From assembly GCA_965284565.1 (NCBI GenBank), contig OZ260100.1:124001-188000 (forward strand): a stretch of 64,000 bases of DNA. Reading direction: 5' to 3'. The position numbers and the translations under genes were made by a program. Positions 34,418 through 44,635 of this stretch are shown piece after piece (within the stretch, counting starts at the first letter, position 1; each line of letters begins with the position of its first letter). The notes under the pieces are model-generated. The model was not told where the DNA came from and did no database searches. It worked only from the letters and a program-made list of their open reading frames with translations. Source of the stretch: BRH-c54 sp965284565. GTDB lineage: Bacteria > Bacteroidota > Bacteroidia > Flavobacteriales_E > Vicingaceae.

Positions 34418-34523
34418 TTCTATTGTTTCTACAAAATTGTATTCGAATAAAAGCATCATTGGTTTGTTATAAATTCAGTAATTTTCAATCGTTAAATTTT
34501 TTTGTATAAAGTTTAATTGACCA

Positions 34524-35537
34524 ATGAAAATTATGCATACCACCCCTCAAATAAAAGATCAATTTGGTAGAATCCACAACTACTTAAGGATTTCTCTTAC
34601 AGAAAGATGTAATCTAAGATGTTTTTATTGTATGCCCGCAGAAGGCATTGAACTCTCTGAAAAATCTCATTTAATGAGTCATGAAGAAGTAATTGCCATT
34701 GCTAAAACTTTTGTGGAAATGGGGGTGAAAAAAATTAGATTAACTGGTGGTGAGCCTCTAATTAAAAAAAATATTGAAAAAATTATTACTGAATTAACCC
34801 AACTACCCATAAATTTAGGCATTACTACCAATGGAATTTTACTCGACAATTATTTTGAATTATTTAAAACATCAGGAGTTAAAGATGTAAATATTAGTTT
34901 AGATACGCTAGATAAAAAGAAGTTTGAAGAAATTACCAGGAGAAATTATTTTGATAGAGTTATCAATAACATTAACCTTTATGAAGCAAATGGTTTTAAT
35001 GTAAAAATTAACAACGTAATTATTAAAGGTGTAAATGACAATGAAATTACCGACTTTATAGAACTTACAAAAGATAAAAATGTTGCCATCAGATTTATTG
35101 AATTCATGCCTTTTGATGGCAATAAATGGAATACAGAAAAAGTAGTAACTCTTAATGAAATCCTTTCAGTAGCTGAAAAAAGATATTCCTCAGATAACAT
35201 TATTAAATTACAAAGTAAGAAAAATGGTACTGCCAAAAACTTTCAAATAAAAGGATATAAAGGTTCTTTTGGAGTTATTAGCACTGTTTCTAATCCATTT
35301 TGCAATAGCTGTAACAGAATAAGACTAACCGCCAACGGAAGAATAAAAAATTGTTTATTCTCTACTTCTGAAACCAACCTACTTACTCCACTTAGAAATG
35401 GAGAAGATATTAAACCTATTATTATAGATGGCATTTACCACAAAAAAGAAGTGCGAGGTGGCATGACTTCCGACAAAGATTTTTTTGACCCTGAGAAAAA
35501 TGCCAACAACAGAACAATGATAGCTATCGGAGGTTAA
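34524..35537 (+). CDS. moaA: GTP 3',8-cyclase MoaA
   Basis: 337 residues; radical SAM enzyme for the first step of molybdenum cofactor synthesis. The first 4Fe-4S cluster motif is ERCNLRCFYCMP (C29, C33, C36), the second cluster uses NPFCNSCNRIRLTANGRIKNCLFS, and the protein ends in the GG tail needed for activity (MIAIGG). Start at 34524 or the in-frame ATG at 34533. It follows the cytochrome genes by 106 bases. No Fnr-like box with the standard spacing is seen, so it may depend on read-through. moeA lies 14 kb away under such a box. Confidence 0.96.
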   Translation: MKIMHTTPQIKDQFGRIHNYLRISLTERCNLRCFYCMPAEGIELSEKSHLMSHEEVIAIAKTFVEMGVKKIRLTGGEPLIKKNIEKIITELTQLPINLGITTNGILLDNYFELFKTSGVKDVNISLDTLDKKKFEEITRRNYFDRVINNINLYEANGFNVKINNVIIKGVNDNEITDFIELTKDKNVAIRFIEFMPFDGNKWNTEKVVTLNEILSVAEKRYSSDNIIKLQSKKNGTAKNFQIKGYKGSFGVISTVSNPFCNSCNRIRLTANGRIKNCLFSTSETNLLTPLRNGEDIKPIIIDGIYHKKEVRGGMTSDKDFFDPEKNANNRTMIAIGG

Positions 35538-35559
35538 CTAATTAAATCTAATCCCCAAG

Positions 35560-36546
35560 TTAATTATAAGAAGGTGCCGAACGAATTTTTGATGGAGTAT
35601 AAATAATAGAAAGTTCTGTTCCACCTCTTCCATTACTTGAATTATTTAAAGATGATGTATTATAATCGTAACTCATTCTATAAACAATGTTCTTATGCAT
35701 AATTCCAGCATTAATTATTACTGCGTCATTCCATCTTACATCAACTCCTCCAACTAATGTATAATCATTGTCTTTTAGTTTATAATACGCTAATGCTCCG
35801 AAGTTTATTTCCTTTGCTGTTCTTTGTAATAGAAATAACGAGCGTACATCTATCATCAAATTAGGATTTACATCAAACTTACTTCCTCCATTAAAAGTCC
35901 ATCTAATTGGCAACTTAGAATCACTTGCATCTGTAAACGACTCTTTTGGCATATTTATATGAAACAATGAAGCTCCAACATAAGGTCTTATTTTTGAATT
36001 TTTATCGGTATGCACATAAGCAACTCCCCAGTTAAAATCGGGAACAACTAAATTGTTTTTACTAAATACTTCTCCAGAAGGAATATCTTCATTAAACCCA
36101 CCATTGCTATATTGACTATCAAAAATAAATTCTTGTTGATCAATTCTCTTATACAAAACACCCGCTTGTAAACCCGTAAGAATCTTATACTTATTTTGCA
36201 GTGGATCAGAAATTTGATAACTTCCTGATATCATAAAGTTAAAAGAATTAATAAACCCAGCTAAGTCATTATTGGTAGCATAAGCCCCAACTCCCCATCT
36301 AGCATTTAGTTTAGTATCAAAAGTTATTCCTGTTGAAGTAAAACTAGAAGAAGATATTGATCCCCATTGTGTTCTGTACAACGCTCCAATTCTAAAATCT
36401 CCATTTTCTATATGTCCTGTTAGTGCAGGATTTAATAATATAGGAGAAGCATCATATTGAGATAAATGAGCATCTTGAGCTTTTACCTGGGTACAAAAAC
36501 CAAAAGCTACTACTATTGAAATTATATATATATGTTTCATATTCAT
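35560..36546 (-). CDS. PorP/SprF-like type IX secretion membrane protein
   Basis: 328 residues. The signal peptide ends at QVKAQ, followed by the family start DAHLSQYDASPILLNPALTG and GDFRIGALYRTQWGSI. A barrel-like body with FMISGSYQISD, GLQAGVLYKRID and a PFVGASLFHIN-like block (written RPYVGASLFHINMP) matches PorP/SprF, 300-340 residues. Such proteins are needed for secretion or surface attachment of T9SS cargo with type B (CHU_C) C-termini. The gene sits 21 bases downstream of such a cargo, the giant adhesin, in one operon. Cargo-partner pairing is therefore a strong inference. Confidence 0.92.
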   Translation of the reverse strand: MNMKHIYIISIVVAFGFCTQVKAQDAHLSQYDASPILLNPALTGHIENGDFRIGALYRTQWGSISSSSFTSTGITFDTKLNARWGVGAYATNNDLAGFINSFNFMISGSYQISDPLQNKYKILTGLQAGVLYKRIDQQEFIFDSQYSNGGFNEDIPSGEVFSKNNLVVPDFNWGVAYVHTDKNSKIRPYVGASLFHINMPKESFTDASDSKLPIRWTFNGGSKFDVNPNLMIDVRSLFLLQRTAKEINFGALAYYKLKDNDYTLVGGVDVRWNDAVIINAGIMHKNIVYRMSYDYNTSSLNNSSNGRGGTELSIIYTPSKIRSAPSYN

Positions 36547-36567
36547 ATTTTTTTATTAAACATTAAA

Positions 36568-39500
36568 CTATCTTATTAAAGCAATTTTTCCTGATTTATC
36601 ATACTTAAGCCCATCAATGGTTTCCGCTTTAATGGTATAAACATAAGTACCTACTGGAACTTCTTCTCCATTGTGAGTTCCGTTCCAACCATTTTCTGCA
36701 TCATTAGAACTAAAAATCATTTCTCCCCACTCATTGTAGATTCTGAAATTAACATACACAAATGGACCTCCTCTCACAAAGAACACATCGTTATTCCCAT
36801 CTCCATTAGGTGTAAAAGCGGTAGGGAAATTAGGAGGATAAATAATAACATTATCTTCCTCAATTTTAATTTCTTTGCTTGTAGAATCAACACAACCAGC
36901 AGCACTCGTAACATATTGAGTAATTACATACACTCCCGGAACGGTATAATTATATACAGGGTTTTGAATATTTGATGTTCCTAAATCATCTCCGAAATCC
37001 CAGTTCCATGAATTTGCTCCTGACGATTGGTCATTAATATTCACATCAACTCCAACATAAAAAGGTGGAGTACCAAAATTAAAATCGGCAGTTGGCAATG
37101 GATTTATAGTAATGGATTGAGAAATACTATCTTTACAGCCTGTAGTAGTTGTTACCACTAAGGTAATGGTATAATTTCCGTCAGAAAGATACGTATGTGT
37201 AGGATTTTGAACAAATCCAAACCCACCATCACCAAAATTCCATTCCCAACTCAATATGCTTCCTGAAGCAACCGCAGTACTATCATAAAAATTAATTGCT
37301 TGTCCAACACATTGACCAGAAAAACTAAAATCAACTGTTAACGGATTATTAACCGTAATGGTCATTGTATCTGATTTGTCAGAACAAGTAGTTCCACTAA
37401 CTGTTGTTAATATTATCTGAACACTTCCAGTAGTAATATCAGCAGCACTCATCACATAAACAGCATTCAAATCTGTATTATTAGGAACAAAAGTACCCGT
37501 CCCACTTGTTGTCCACGTTCCTCCTGTAGCATGTTGTACATTCCCATTTAAATAAACCGAATCAACTGTAGTACAAATGGTTTGATCAGTTCCTGCATTA
37601 GCAATTGGCACATAGTCAAAATTGATGGTTATGGTATCGTTTCCTGAAGAACAACCTCCATCATTATTTGTGGTTGTTAAATAGATATCTACAGAACCAG
37701 CTGCAGAATCTGTTGCACTTGCTAAATAAGAAGTAGTTAACACAGTATCTGATGGATTAAATGTTCCTGTACCATTGGTTGTCCAGATTCCTGAAGAAGA
37801 ACCTCCTGAAACAACTCCATTTAATGGTACATTTAAGTTGTCAGCACAAATAGTTTGGTCTACTCCAGCATTAGCGTATGCTGCACTTCCAAATGTTACT
37901 ATCATAGTATCAGATGCTGGTGAACAATTACCGTTGTTTGTTGATGTTAAAATAAACATTATCGTTCCTGCAGTTGTATCTGCTGAAGTAATCTGATAAA
38001 TTGGTGACATGACAGAATCATGTGGGAAAAATGTTCCTGTTCCAGTAGTAGTCCATTGCCCAGTAGTAGAACCATTAAACACAGCTCCCATCAATTGTGT
38101 TTGAGTGCTTGTTAAACAAACCGACTGATCTGGACCAGCATTAACGCCAATACCTGTAGTTATTGAAATTAATAATGAATCAACAACAGGATTACATAAT
38201 CCATTATTAGTTGAAGTTAAGTAAATAGTAACTCCACCATTAGATATATCTGTAGCACTTGCAGTATATGTTGGGTTCATTATAGTATTATTTGAGAAAG
38301 TTCCTGTTCCACTTGTTGTCCATGTTCCTGTTGTAGTTGGACCACTAACAGAACCGTTTAAACTAAACGTAGCATTTGTGCCACATACAACTTGGTCAGG
38401 TCCTGCTTCTACAACAGGAGCCGGTGTAATGGTTAACACCATGAAATCTGCTGCCGGACTACAACTATTGGTAGCGTTTAGCACTAAATTAACCGAACCA
38501 GCAGCAGTATCGGCACTACTTGGTATATAAGTAGCATTTAAAACTGTATCTGAAGGCACAAAAGTACCAGAGCCTGAAGTAGTCCATTGTCCAGTTGTTG
38601 CTCCTCCTGTAATTGAGCCGTTTAATGTTATTGTTGCATTATTAGCACAAACGGTTTGATCCGCTCCTGCATTGGCTGCTCCTGTTGGAAACAAGTTAAT
38701 CACCACTGTATCCGTTACAGGAGCACAATTTCCGACATTAGTTGCTGTAAGATATAAAACAACCCCTTGATTTATAGAATCTGCTGCACTTGCATTATAA
38801 GTAGCATTAAGCGTAGTATTGTTTGGCGTAAATGTTCCTGTTCCACTTGTTGACCAACTTCCTGTGTTAGATGCTCCCGATACACTTCCATTTAAAGGAA
38901 TATTTAAATTACTAACACACACCGTTGTATCATTACCTGCATTTACAACTGGTGAAGGTGTAATGGTTATTATCATATCATCAGTTGCATTATTACAACT
39001 ATTTGCGGTAAGTGTAATGGTTACCGAACCACTAGCTATATCTGCCGCACTTGGAAGATAAGTTGTATTTAAATTGGTATTGTTTGGAGAGAATGCTCCT
39101 GTTCCACTTGTTGACCAAACTCCACCTGATGCATTTCCTGTTATTATTCCGGATAAACTTACATTAGCATTGTTAGCACAAACAGATTGATCCGCTCCTG
39201 CATTTGCTCCTCCCGCAGGTAAAATAGTGATTACCATATCATCAAAAACAGCATTACAATTGCCGTTATTTGTTGATGTTAACGTTAACGTTACTGTTCC
39301 TGCTATCGAATCTTGTGCACTAGCTTGATAAACCGCATTCAAATTGGTATTACTAGGAACAAAAACACCTGTTCCCGAAGTTGTCCAAATACCTGTTGAA
39401 GTTGGTCCACTAACTGAACCACTTAAGTTTACACTTAAATTATTTACACATATTGTTTGATCTACTCCTGCATTAACTACTGGCTCAGGTGTTATCGTTA

Positions 39501-42500
39501 ACAACATAGAATCAACAACACTTAAACAATTTCCATTCCCGATAGATGTAAGGTATAACATTACAGAACCATTCGCTATTTCTGAAGCAGTTGGTGTATA
39601 GGTTGCATTTAAGGTCGTATTATTTGGAGCAAAAACACCTAAACCTCCCGACCATTGAGCTCCAGTTGCAATGCTAACTGCTCCGTTTAATGTTGCTGTT
39701 GCATTATTAGCACAAACAGATTGATCTACACCTGCACTAATTGTCGGGGCTGGCGTAAATGTAATAACCATTTGGTCAGACTCTGGATTACAATTTCCAT
39801 TTCCTGTTGTGGTTAATGTTAAAGTAAGAGAACCAGTAGCTATCTCACCACTTGTTGGTGTATAGATAGCATTTAACGCAGTATTACTTGGTGTAAAAAT
39901 TCCTAAGCCTCCTGTCCACTGACCTCCTGAAGCTAAATTAACAGAACCATTTAATGTAACATTTGCATTATTAGCACATACTGTTTGATCCACTCCTGCA
40001 TTAGCTGTTGGTGGTGGAGTAATGGTAATCGTCATATTATCAGATACAGCATTACAATTTCCATTTCCTGTTGTTGTTAATGTTAACGTTACCGTACCTG
40101 CTGTTATTTCGCCTGCTGAAGGAGTGTAAGTTGCTCCTAATGATGCATTACCTGGGTTAAATGAGCCTGTCCCTCCCGACCAAACACCTCCTGTCGCTCC
40201 TGTTACAGAACCATTTAACGTAACTGTAGGATTATTACTACATGATGTTAAATTAGCACCTGCATTAGCTGTTGGGATTGGTGTTATTGTTAAAGTCATA
40301 CTATCCGTAACTGCTAAGCAATTTCCATTTCCTGTTGTTGTAAGGTAAAGTACCACTGAACCAGCTGTAACTTCTGCTGCTGAAGGAGTATATGTAGCAT
40401 TTAACGTAGTATTATTTGGAGCAAATGTTCCACTTCCTCCTGTCCAAACAGCTCCTGAAGAAATTGTTAAAGAACCATTTAATGTAATTGTTGGATTATT
40501 AGCACATACCGTTTGATTTACTCCAGCTTCAACAGTTGGTGATGTTGTAAAGAAAACTATCATATTATCTGATGTAGAAGCACAATTTCCATTACCAGTC
40601 GTTGTTAATGTTAGGGTTACCGAACCCGAAGCAATTTCTCCCGCAGTTGGATTATAGGTTGCATTTAGCGTGTTATTATTTGGTGTAAATACTCCTAAAC
40701 CACCTGACCAAACTCCACCAGTTGCTATAGTAACCGAACCATTTAAAGAAATGGCAGCATTGTTAGAACATAAAGTTTGATCTGCTCCTGCATTGGCCGT
40801 TGGTGGCAATGTAAATGTTAGTTGAACATTATCCGAAACTGCATTACACAAACCATTTCCTGTAGAGGTTAATGTAAGTATTACACTACCATTAGAAATC
40901 TCAGTTGCAGAAGGAGTATAAATAGCATTTAAAGCTGTAGCACTTGGGTTAAACGAGCCTGTTCCTCCCGACCAAATCCCTCCTGTTGCTCCTGAAACCA
41001 CTCCGGAAAGTGTTGCACTTGCATTATTCGCACATAATGTTTGATTAGCTCCCGCATTAACTTGTGGTGCTGGAGTAATCGTAATAGTCATGTTATCAGT
41101 TACTGCACTACAATTTCCATTTCCAGTGCTTGAAAGTGTTAACGTTACTGTTCCTGCTGCTATTTCAGCAGCTGAAGGCATATAAGTGGCATTAAGTGTT
41201 GTATTGTTTGGTGTAAATGTTCCCGTTCCTCCTGACCAAATTCCTCCCGATGCTATTGTAACCGAACCATTTAAAGTTACTAATCCATTATTCCCACAAA
41301 CCGTTTGATCTGCTCCAGCATTTACGGTTGGAGCAGGTGTTATGGTAATAGTCATATTATCTGTTACTGCATTACAACTTCCATTACCTGTTGTTGTTAA
41401 AATAAGGGTTACAGTACCTGCTGATATTTCTGCTGCTGTTGGTGAATAAGTAGTATTTAAAGTGGTATTATTAGGAGAGAAAACACCTAATCCTCCCGAC
41501 CAACTTCCACCTGTAGCCCCTGTTACAGAACCATTTAAAACCACATTAGAATTGTTTGCACAAACTGTTTGATTTGCTCCTGCATTTGCTGTTGGTGAAG
41601 GAGTAAATGTTATTAAAATATTATCTGAAACTGCATTACAATTACCATTACCTGTGGTTGTAAGTGTTAATGTTACATTACCACTAGTAATTTCTCCTGC
41701 AGTTGGTGTATAGGTTGTATTTAAAGAAGTATTATTTGGAGAAAAAGTTCCTGCTCCTCCTGACCAAACTCCTCCCGTTGCTATTGTAACTAATCCTGCT
41801 AATGTAACATTTGGATTATTTTCACAAACACTTTGATTTACTCCTGCATTTGCTGTTGGCGCAGGTCCAAAAGTTACTACCATAGAATCTACTTCTGGAT
41901 AACATGTTCCATTACCTGTTGTAGTTAAGTACAACGTAAGTGAACCACTAGAAATTTCTCCAGCTGTTGGTGTGTATGTTGCATTTAATGCTGCTGCATT
42001 AGGAGCAAAAGTTCCCGCTCCTCCAGACCAAACTCCGCCTGTTGCAATAGTTACAGCTCCACCTAAGGAAACCGCAGGATTATTACCACAAACGGTTTGA
42101 TCAACACCTGCATTTACCGTAGGTGCTGGTGTAAATGTAATATTTACCTGATCTGTCTCAGGAAAACAAATACTAGTTGAAGCTAATGTTAATGTAACAT
42201 TTCCAGCTAATATATCTCCATTGCTTGGAACATATTGGGCATTTAAAGTTGTATTATTTGGAACAAAAGTACCTGAACCATTAGATGTCCAAATACCTGT
42301 TGTAGCTCCTCCTGTAACAGAACCATTTAGTTGAGCACTATCATTAGCACAAACGATAATATCAGCACCAGCATTAACAAAAATTTTCCCTGAAAACTCA
42401 GAAAAATAACCAAACCTAGTACCTGTAGAAGCTCCTCCATTAATTAAACCAACAGAAAAAACATCAGTAGAATTGGTAATTAAGTTATTCGTTCCAACAG

Positions 42501-43725
42501 GAACATCTACTGTATTATAGTTTATCTGCGCTGCTAACCAAACCCCACCTGTATTAGGAACAGGAGCAAAAGCAGCTGCTGGAATTAAAGCCGGATTACC
42601 ATTTAACTGAAAATTTCCTTCGTTCCCCGCTTGTACAACTATATTTAAACCAAAAAACTCTGTTGTTGAACGCACCACATTCACTTGCGAAGAGCCCGCA
42701 CAATTTAACGGTGGCAACAAAGCACCTCCTGTTTCACATCCAAATCCAGATACGTGATAAACATAAGCAGGCTGAGAACATGTAATATATGTTGATGGGT
42801 TAGTAATAGTAACCCTGAATGTTTCACCAGCAAACAATGTTGCAACATTTACCCCTGCCACATTTATAACATTATTGTTAGCTGTTGAAACAATATATGC
42901 ATATTCAGGAGTGGTTAATCCTCCTTGAGTTACTATATATTCATTACCCACAATATCTACTGGTACAATTTGATCTCCGTTTAAATCTCTACATCCCGCA
43001 GGCGCAGGATTTACGGAATCATCTTTTATTGAAACAGCAATTGGTTGATCTGAAACAATAGCTGTCCCAGCAGGATTGTCTGCTCCAACACCTCCAGTAA
43101 CAGCTCCCGAATAAGTCTGCCCTCTGTTTAATGTTACAGAATAGGAAGCTAGAGCTGGATGTCCTCCATCTAAAGGTACTCTAGGGTATATCAATACAGT
43201 TGTATTATCAACAGTTGCTACAATATCAAAAGAGGTATAGGCAGGGGGCGTATAAACACCGTTTGCCCAACTATTCTGAAATGGAGTATAAAACTCTGTT
43301 CCTAATCCATTTTGTCCTTTTAAAGCAAAAATATCTGGATTTAAAGGAGTTATAACTTCATAATAACATGTAATATTTGCTGTTGAAGAAATATGAAGTC
43401 CTGTATTTAAAACGACATCCTGAGGTGCTGTTTCTAAATCGGCTGTATGCGGTGTCATATCCTCAATATGACCTGAATTTGCAGGTATATTAATAACTAT
43501 TGGAGCCCCTCCATTAAAAGCTAAATTAGCAGGCTGATCAATAGTAACCGTAGCTGGAGATGCTCCTGTTGCCATTACTAACCTTATCCCATGTGTTCCT
43601 ACTGCCCCATGACCTGATGTAACCTCAGGTGGTGCAAACCAAAACTCATTGCTAGTTTGAGCAAAAGAGAGATTAAAAAAACAAATTGAGAATATTATAA
43701 AAACGAGGAAGTAACTTCTTTTCAT
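36568..43725 (-). CDS. Giant T9SS-exported adhesin with 19 repeats, PKD domains and CHU_C C-terminus
   Basis: 2385 residues. A signal peptide (ends NLSFAQ) is followed by an IgGFc-binding-like N-terminal domain (SNEFWFAPPEVTSGHG) to about residue 445. Then come 19 repeats of about 88 residues (451-2125), each opening with NAGADQTVCANN-like wording. Two PKD domains follow (SWEWNFGDGGFGF and SWNWDFGDDLGTS). The last 90 residues are the gliding-motility-associated type B sorting domain (FTPNGDGNNDVFFVRG ... IYNEWGEMIF ... VPVGTYVYTI). The protein is exported through T9SS, probably with the PorP-like partner next door, and likely acts in adhesion or gliding. No -7 element was found at the usual distance. 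Confidence 0.93.
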   Translation of the reverse strand: MKRSYFLVFIIFSICFFNLSFAQTSNEFWFAPPEVTSGHGAVGTHGIRLVMATGASPATVTIDQPANLAFNGGAPIVINIPANSGHIEDMTPHTADLETAPQDVVLNTGLHISSTANITCYYEVITPLNPDIFALKGQNGLGTEFYTPFQNSWANGVYTPPAYTSFDIVATVDNTTVLIYPRVPLDGGHPALASYSVTLNRGQTYSGAVTGGVGADNPAGTAIVSDQPIAVSIKDDSVNPAPAGCRDLNGDQIVPVDIVGNEYIVTQGGLTTPEYAYIVSTANNNVINVAGVNVATLFAGETFRVTITNPSTYITCSQPAYVYHVSGFGCETGGALLPPLNCAGSSQVNVVRSTTEFFGLNIVVQAGNEGNFQLNGNPALIPAAAFAPVPNTGGVWLAAQINYNTVDVPVGTNNLITNSTDVFSVGLINGGASTGTRFGYFSEFSGKIFVNAGADIIVCANDSAQLNGSVTGGATTGIWTSNGSGTFVPNNTTLNAQYVPSNGDILAGNVTLTLASTSICFPETDQVNITFTPAPTVNAGVDQTVCGNNPAVSLGGAVTIATGGVWSGGAGTFAPNAAALNATYTPTAGEISSGSLTLYLTTTGNGTCYPEVDSMVVTFGPAPTANAGVNQSVCENNPNVTLAGLVTIATGGVWSGGAGTFSPNNTSLNTTYTPTAGEITSGNVTLTLTTTGNGNCNAVSDNILITFTPSPTANAGANQTVCANNSNVVLNGSVTGATGGSWSGGLGVFSPNNTTLNTTYSPTAAEISAGTVTLILTTTGNGSCNAVTDNMTITITPAPTVNAGADQTVCGNNGLVTLNGSVTIASGGIWSGGTGTFTPNNTTLNATYMPSAAEIAAGTVTLTLSSTGNGNCSAVTDNMTITITPAPQVNAGANQTLCANNASATLSGVVSGATGGIWSGGTGSFNPSATALNAIYTPSATEISNGSVILTLTSTGNGLCNAVSDNVQLTFTLPPTANAGADQTLCSNNAAISLNGSVTIATGGVWSGGLGVFTPNNNTLNATYNPTAGEIASGSVTLTLTTTGNGNCASTSDNMIVFFTTSPTVEAGVNQTVCANNPTITLNGSLTISSGAVWTGGSGTFAPNNTTLNATYTPSAAEVTAGSVVLYLTTTGNGNCLAVTDSMTLTITPIPTANAGANLTSCSNNPTVTLNGSVTGATGGVWSGGTGSFNPGNASLGATYTPSAGEITAGTVTLTLTTTGNGNCNAVSDNMTITITPPPTANAGVDQTVCANNANVTLNGSVNLASGGQWTGGLGIFTPSNTALNAIYTPTSGEIATGSLTLTLTTTGNGNCNPESDQMVITFTPAPTISAGVDQSVCANNATATLNGAVSIATGAQWSGGLGVFAPNNTTLNATYTPTASEIANGSVMLYLTSIGNGNCLSVVDSMLLTITPEPVVNAGVDQTICVNNLSVNLSGSVSGPTSTGIWTTSGTGVFVPSNTNLNAVYQASAQDSIAGTVTLTLTSTNNGNCNAVFDDMVITILPAGGANAGADQSVCANNANVSLSGIITGNASGGVWSTSGTGAFSPNNTNLNTTYLPSAADIASGSVTITLTANSCNNATDDMIITITPSPVVNAGNDTTVCVSNLNIPLNGSVSGASNTGSWSTSGTGTFTPNNTTLNATYNASAADSINQGVVLYLTATNVGNCAPVTDTVVINLFPTGAANAGADQTVCANNATITLNGSITGGATTGQWTTSGSGTFVPSDTVLNATYIPSSADTAAGSVNLVLNATNSCSPAADFMVLTITPAPVVEAGPDQVVCGTNATFSLNGSVSGPTTTGTWTTSGTGTFSNNTIMNPTYTASATDISNGGVTIYLTSTNNGLCNPVVDSLLISITTGIGVNAGPDQSVCLTSTQTQLMGAVFNGSTTGQWTTTGTGTFFPHDSVMSPIYQITSADTTAGTIMFILTSTNNGNCSPASDTMIVTFGSAAYANAGVDQTICADNLNVPLNGVVSGGSSSGIWTTNGTGTFNPSDTVLTTSYLASATDSAAGSVDIYLTTTNNDGGCSSGNDTITINFDYVPIANAGTDQTICTTVDSVYLNGNVQHATGGTWTTSGTGTFVPNNTDLNAVYVMSAADITTGSVQIILTTVSGTTCSDKSDTMTITVNNPLTVDFSFSGQCVGQAINFYDSTAVASGSILSWEWNFGDGGFGFVQNPTHTYLSDGNYTITLVVTTTTGCKDSISQSITINPLPTADFNFGTPPFYVGVDVNINDQSSGANSWNWDFGDDLGTSNIQNPVYNYTVPGVYVITQYVTSAAGCVDSTSKEIKIEEDNVIIYPPNFPTAFTPNGDGNNDVFFVRGGPFVYVNFRIYNEWGEMIFSSNDAENGWNGTHNGEEVPVGTYVYTIKAETIDGLKYDKSGKIALIR
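37345..42380 (-). repeat. Coding repeat array, 19 units of about 265 bp in the adhesin gene
   Basis: Each unit encodes N/E-AG-(A/V)-(D/N)-QT-(V/I)-C-x-NN ... W(S/T)xGxGxF-PNNT-LNATY-P-A ... TGNGNC. Two sub-families are arranged in blocks: units 2-11 have ATGG-WSGG wording, while units 1 and 12-18 have TTG-WTTSGTG wording; unit 19 is mixed. The DNA has diverged enough that no two units are identical by eye. Confidence 0.85.
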
Positions 43726-43823
43726 AGACTATATTTTTATTGACAATGTTGCCTTTTACCGTTTTTAATTATAAAAGGTTTCAATTAAAATTTATTAGCA
43801 GCCAAGATTATTGCTTATTTACC

Positions 43824-43866
43824 TGAAAAAAATCATATTTTTTTATCTATTAATAAACTAATTTTG
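43824..43866 (+). promoter_or_regulatory. Degenerate Fnr-like box and -7 element of the first Crp/Fnr gene
   Basis: TGAA-AAAA-ATCA at 43824-43835 (centre 43829.5) keeps the outer TGA..TCA but not the inner Y/R pair. The -7 element TAATTTTG is at 43859-43866 (centre 43862.5); spacing again 33.0. The exact spacing supports it despite the weaker match. Confidence 0.5.
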
Positions 43867-43889
43867 ATACATCTTAAATACTAATTAAT

Positions 43890-44546
43890 ATGGATTCCTT
43901 TTTAAAACAATACTGCTCAAAAGAATGGCTAGATTTTATTGAATTTCATAAATCCGTTTATACCTTACAAAAAGGTAGTATCGTTTTTAATGAAGGTGAT
44001 ACTGTTAAAGGATTATTCATTATAAACAAAGGCAAAGTAAAAGTATTTTCAAACGAATCAACCGGTAAGGAGAAAATTTTCAGACTTGCAAGTGACGGTG
44101 AAATACTAGGTCATAGAGGTTTTGGTGGAGACTGGGTTTATCCTGTTTCTGCAAAAACATACGAAGCATCTACCATATCTTTTATTCCTATTAATATTTT
44201 TAACCAGGTTGCAAAAGCGAATAATGAGTTTACCTACCAACTAATGATGTTTTTTGCCGAAGAACTACGAAACTCCGAGATAGAAACAAATCACCTTCAA
44301 GTAAAAAATAGAGTTGCCAAAGCAATCCTTTATAATTATACTATTTTTGGTGCTGACAAAAAAGATCCTCAACTTTTAAGTTTTACAATTCCTCGTAAAG
44401 ACTACGCCAGCATAATAAATACCACCTACGAAAGTATTATTAGAGCTCTTAAAGAACTTAATGATGAGAAAGTTATCCAATCTATCGGAAAAAACATAAA
44501 AATTATAGATTTCAATGCCCTTGAAAAACTAGTAAACCCAAAATAA
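43890..44546 (+). CDS. Crp/Fnr family transcription regulator
   Basis: 218 residues. A cNMP-binding-like beta-barrel (about 20-130, with SIVFNEGDTVKGLFIINKGKVKVF) is joined by a long helix to a winged HTH. The recognition helix NTTYESIIRALKEL keeps the E-x3-R pair that reads TGA half-sites in Crp and Fnr. It has no N-terminal cysteine cluster, so it does not look like an oxygen sensor of the 4Fe-4S kind; the ligand is unknown. Its own promoter carries a degenerate box with the regulon's fixed spacing. It is the nearest regulator to the TauE-type permease and tnaA. Confidence 0.9.
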   Translation: MDSFLKQYCSKEWLDFIEFHKSVYTLQKGSIVFNEGDTVKGLFIINKGKVKVFSNESTGKEKIFRLASDGEILGHRGFGGDWVYPVSAKTYEASTISFIPINIFNQVAKANNEFTYQLMMFFAEELRNSEIETNHLQVKNRVAKAILYNYTIFGADKKDPQLLSFTIPRKDYASIINTTYESIIRALKELNDEKVIQSIGKNIKIIDFNALEKLVNPK

Positions 44547-44635
44547 TTATTATTAGGTTTTAATTATTTTCTATCACAAATAGAAATATATAAAATCTCC
44601 CCTCAAAATAGTACTTTAGCTTAAATTTATAATCA

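Noticed and set aside
37345..42380. Regularly spaced repeats that could be taken for a CRISPR or satellite array
   Set aside because: They lie within one open frame, the unit is about 265 bp, and the repeats are conserved at protein level only.
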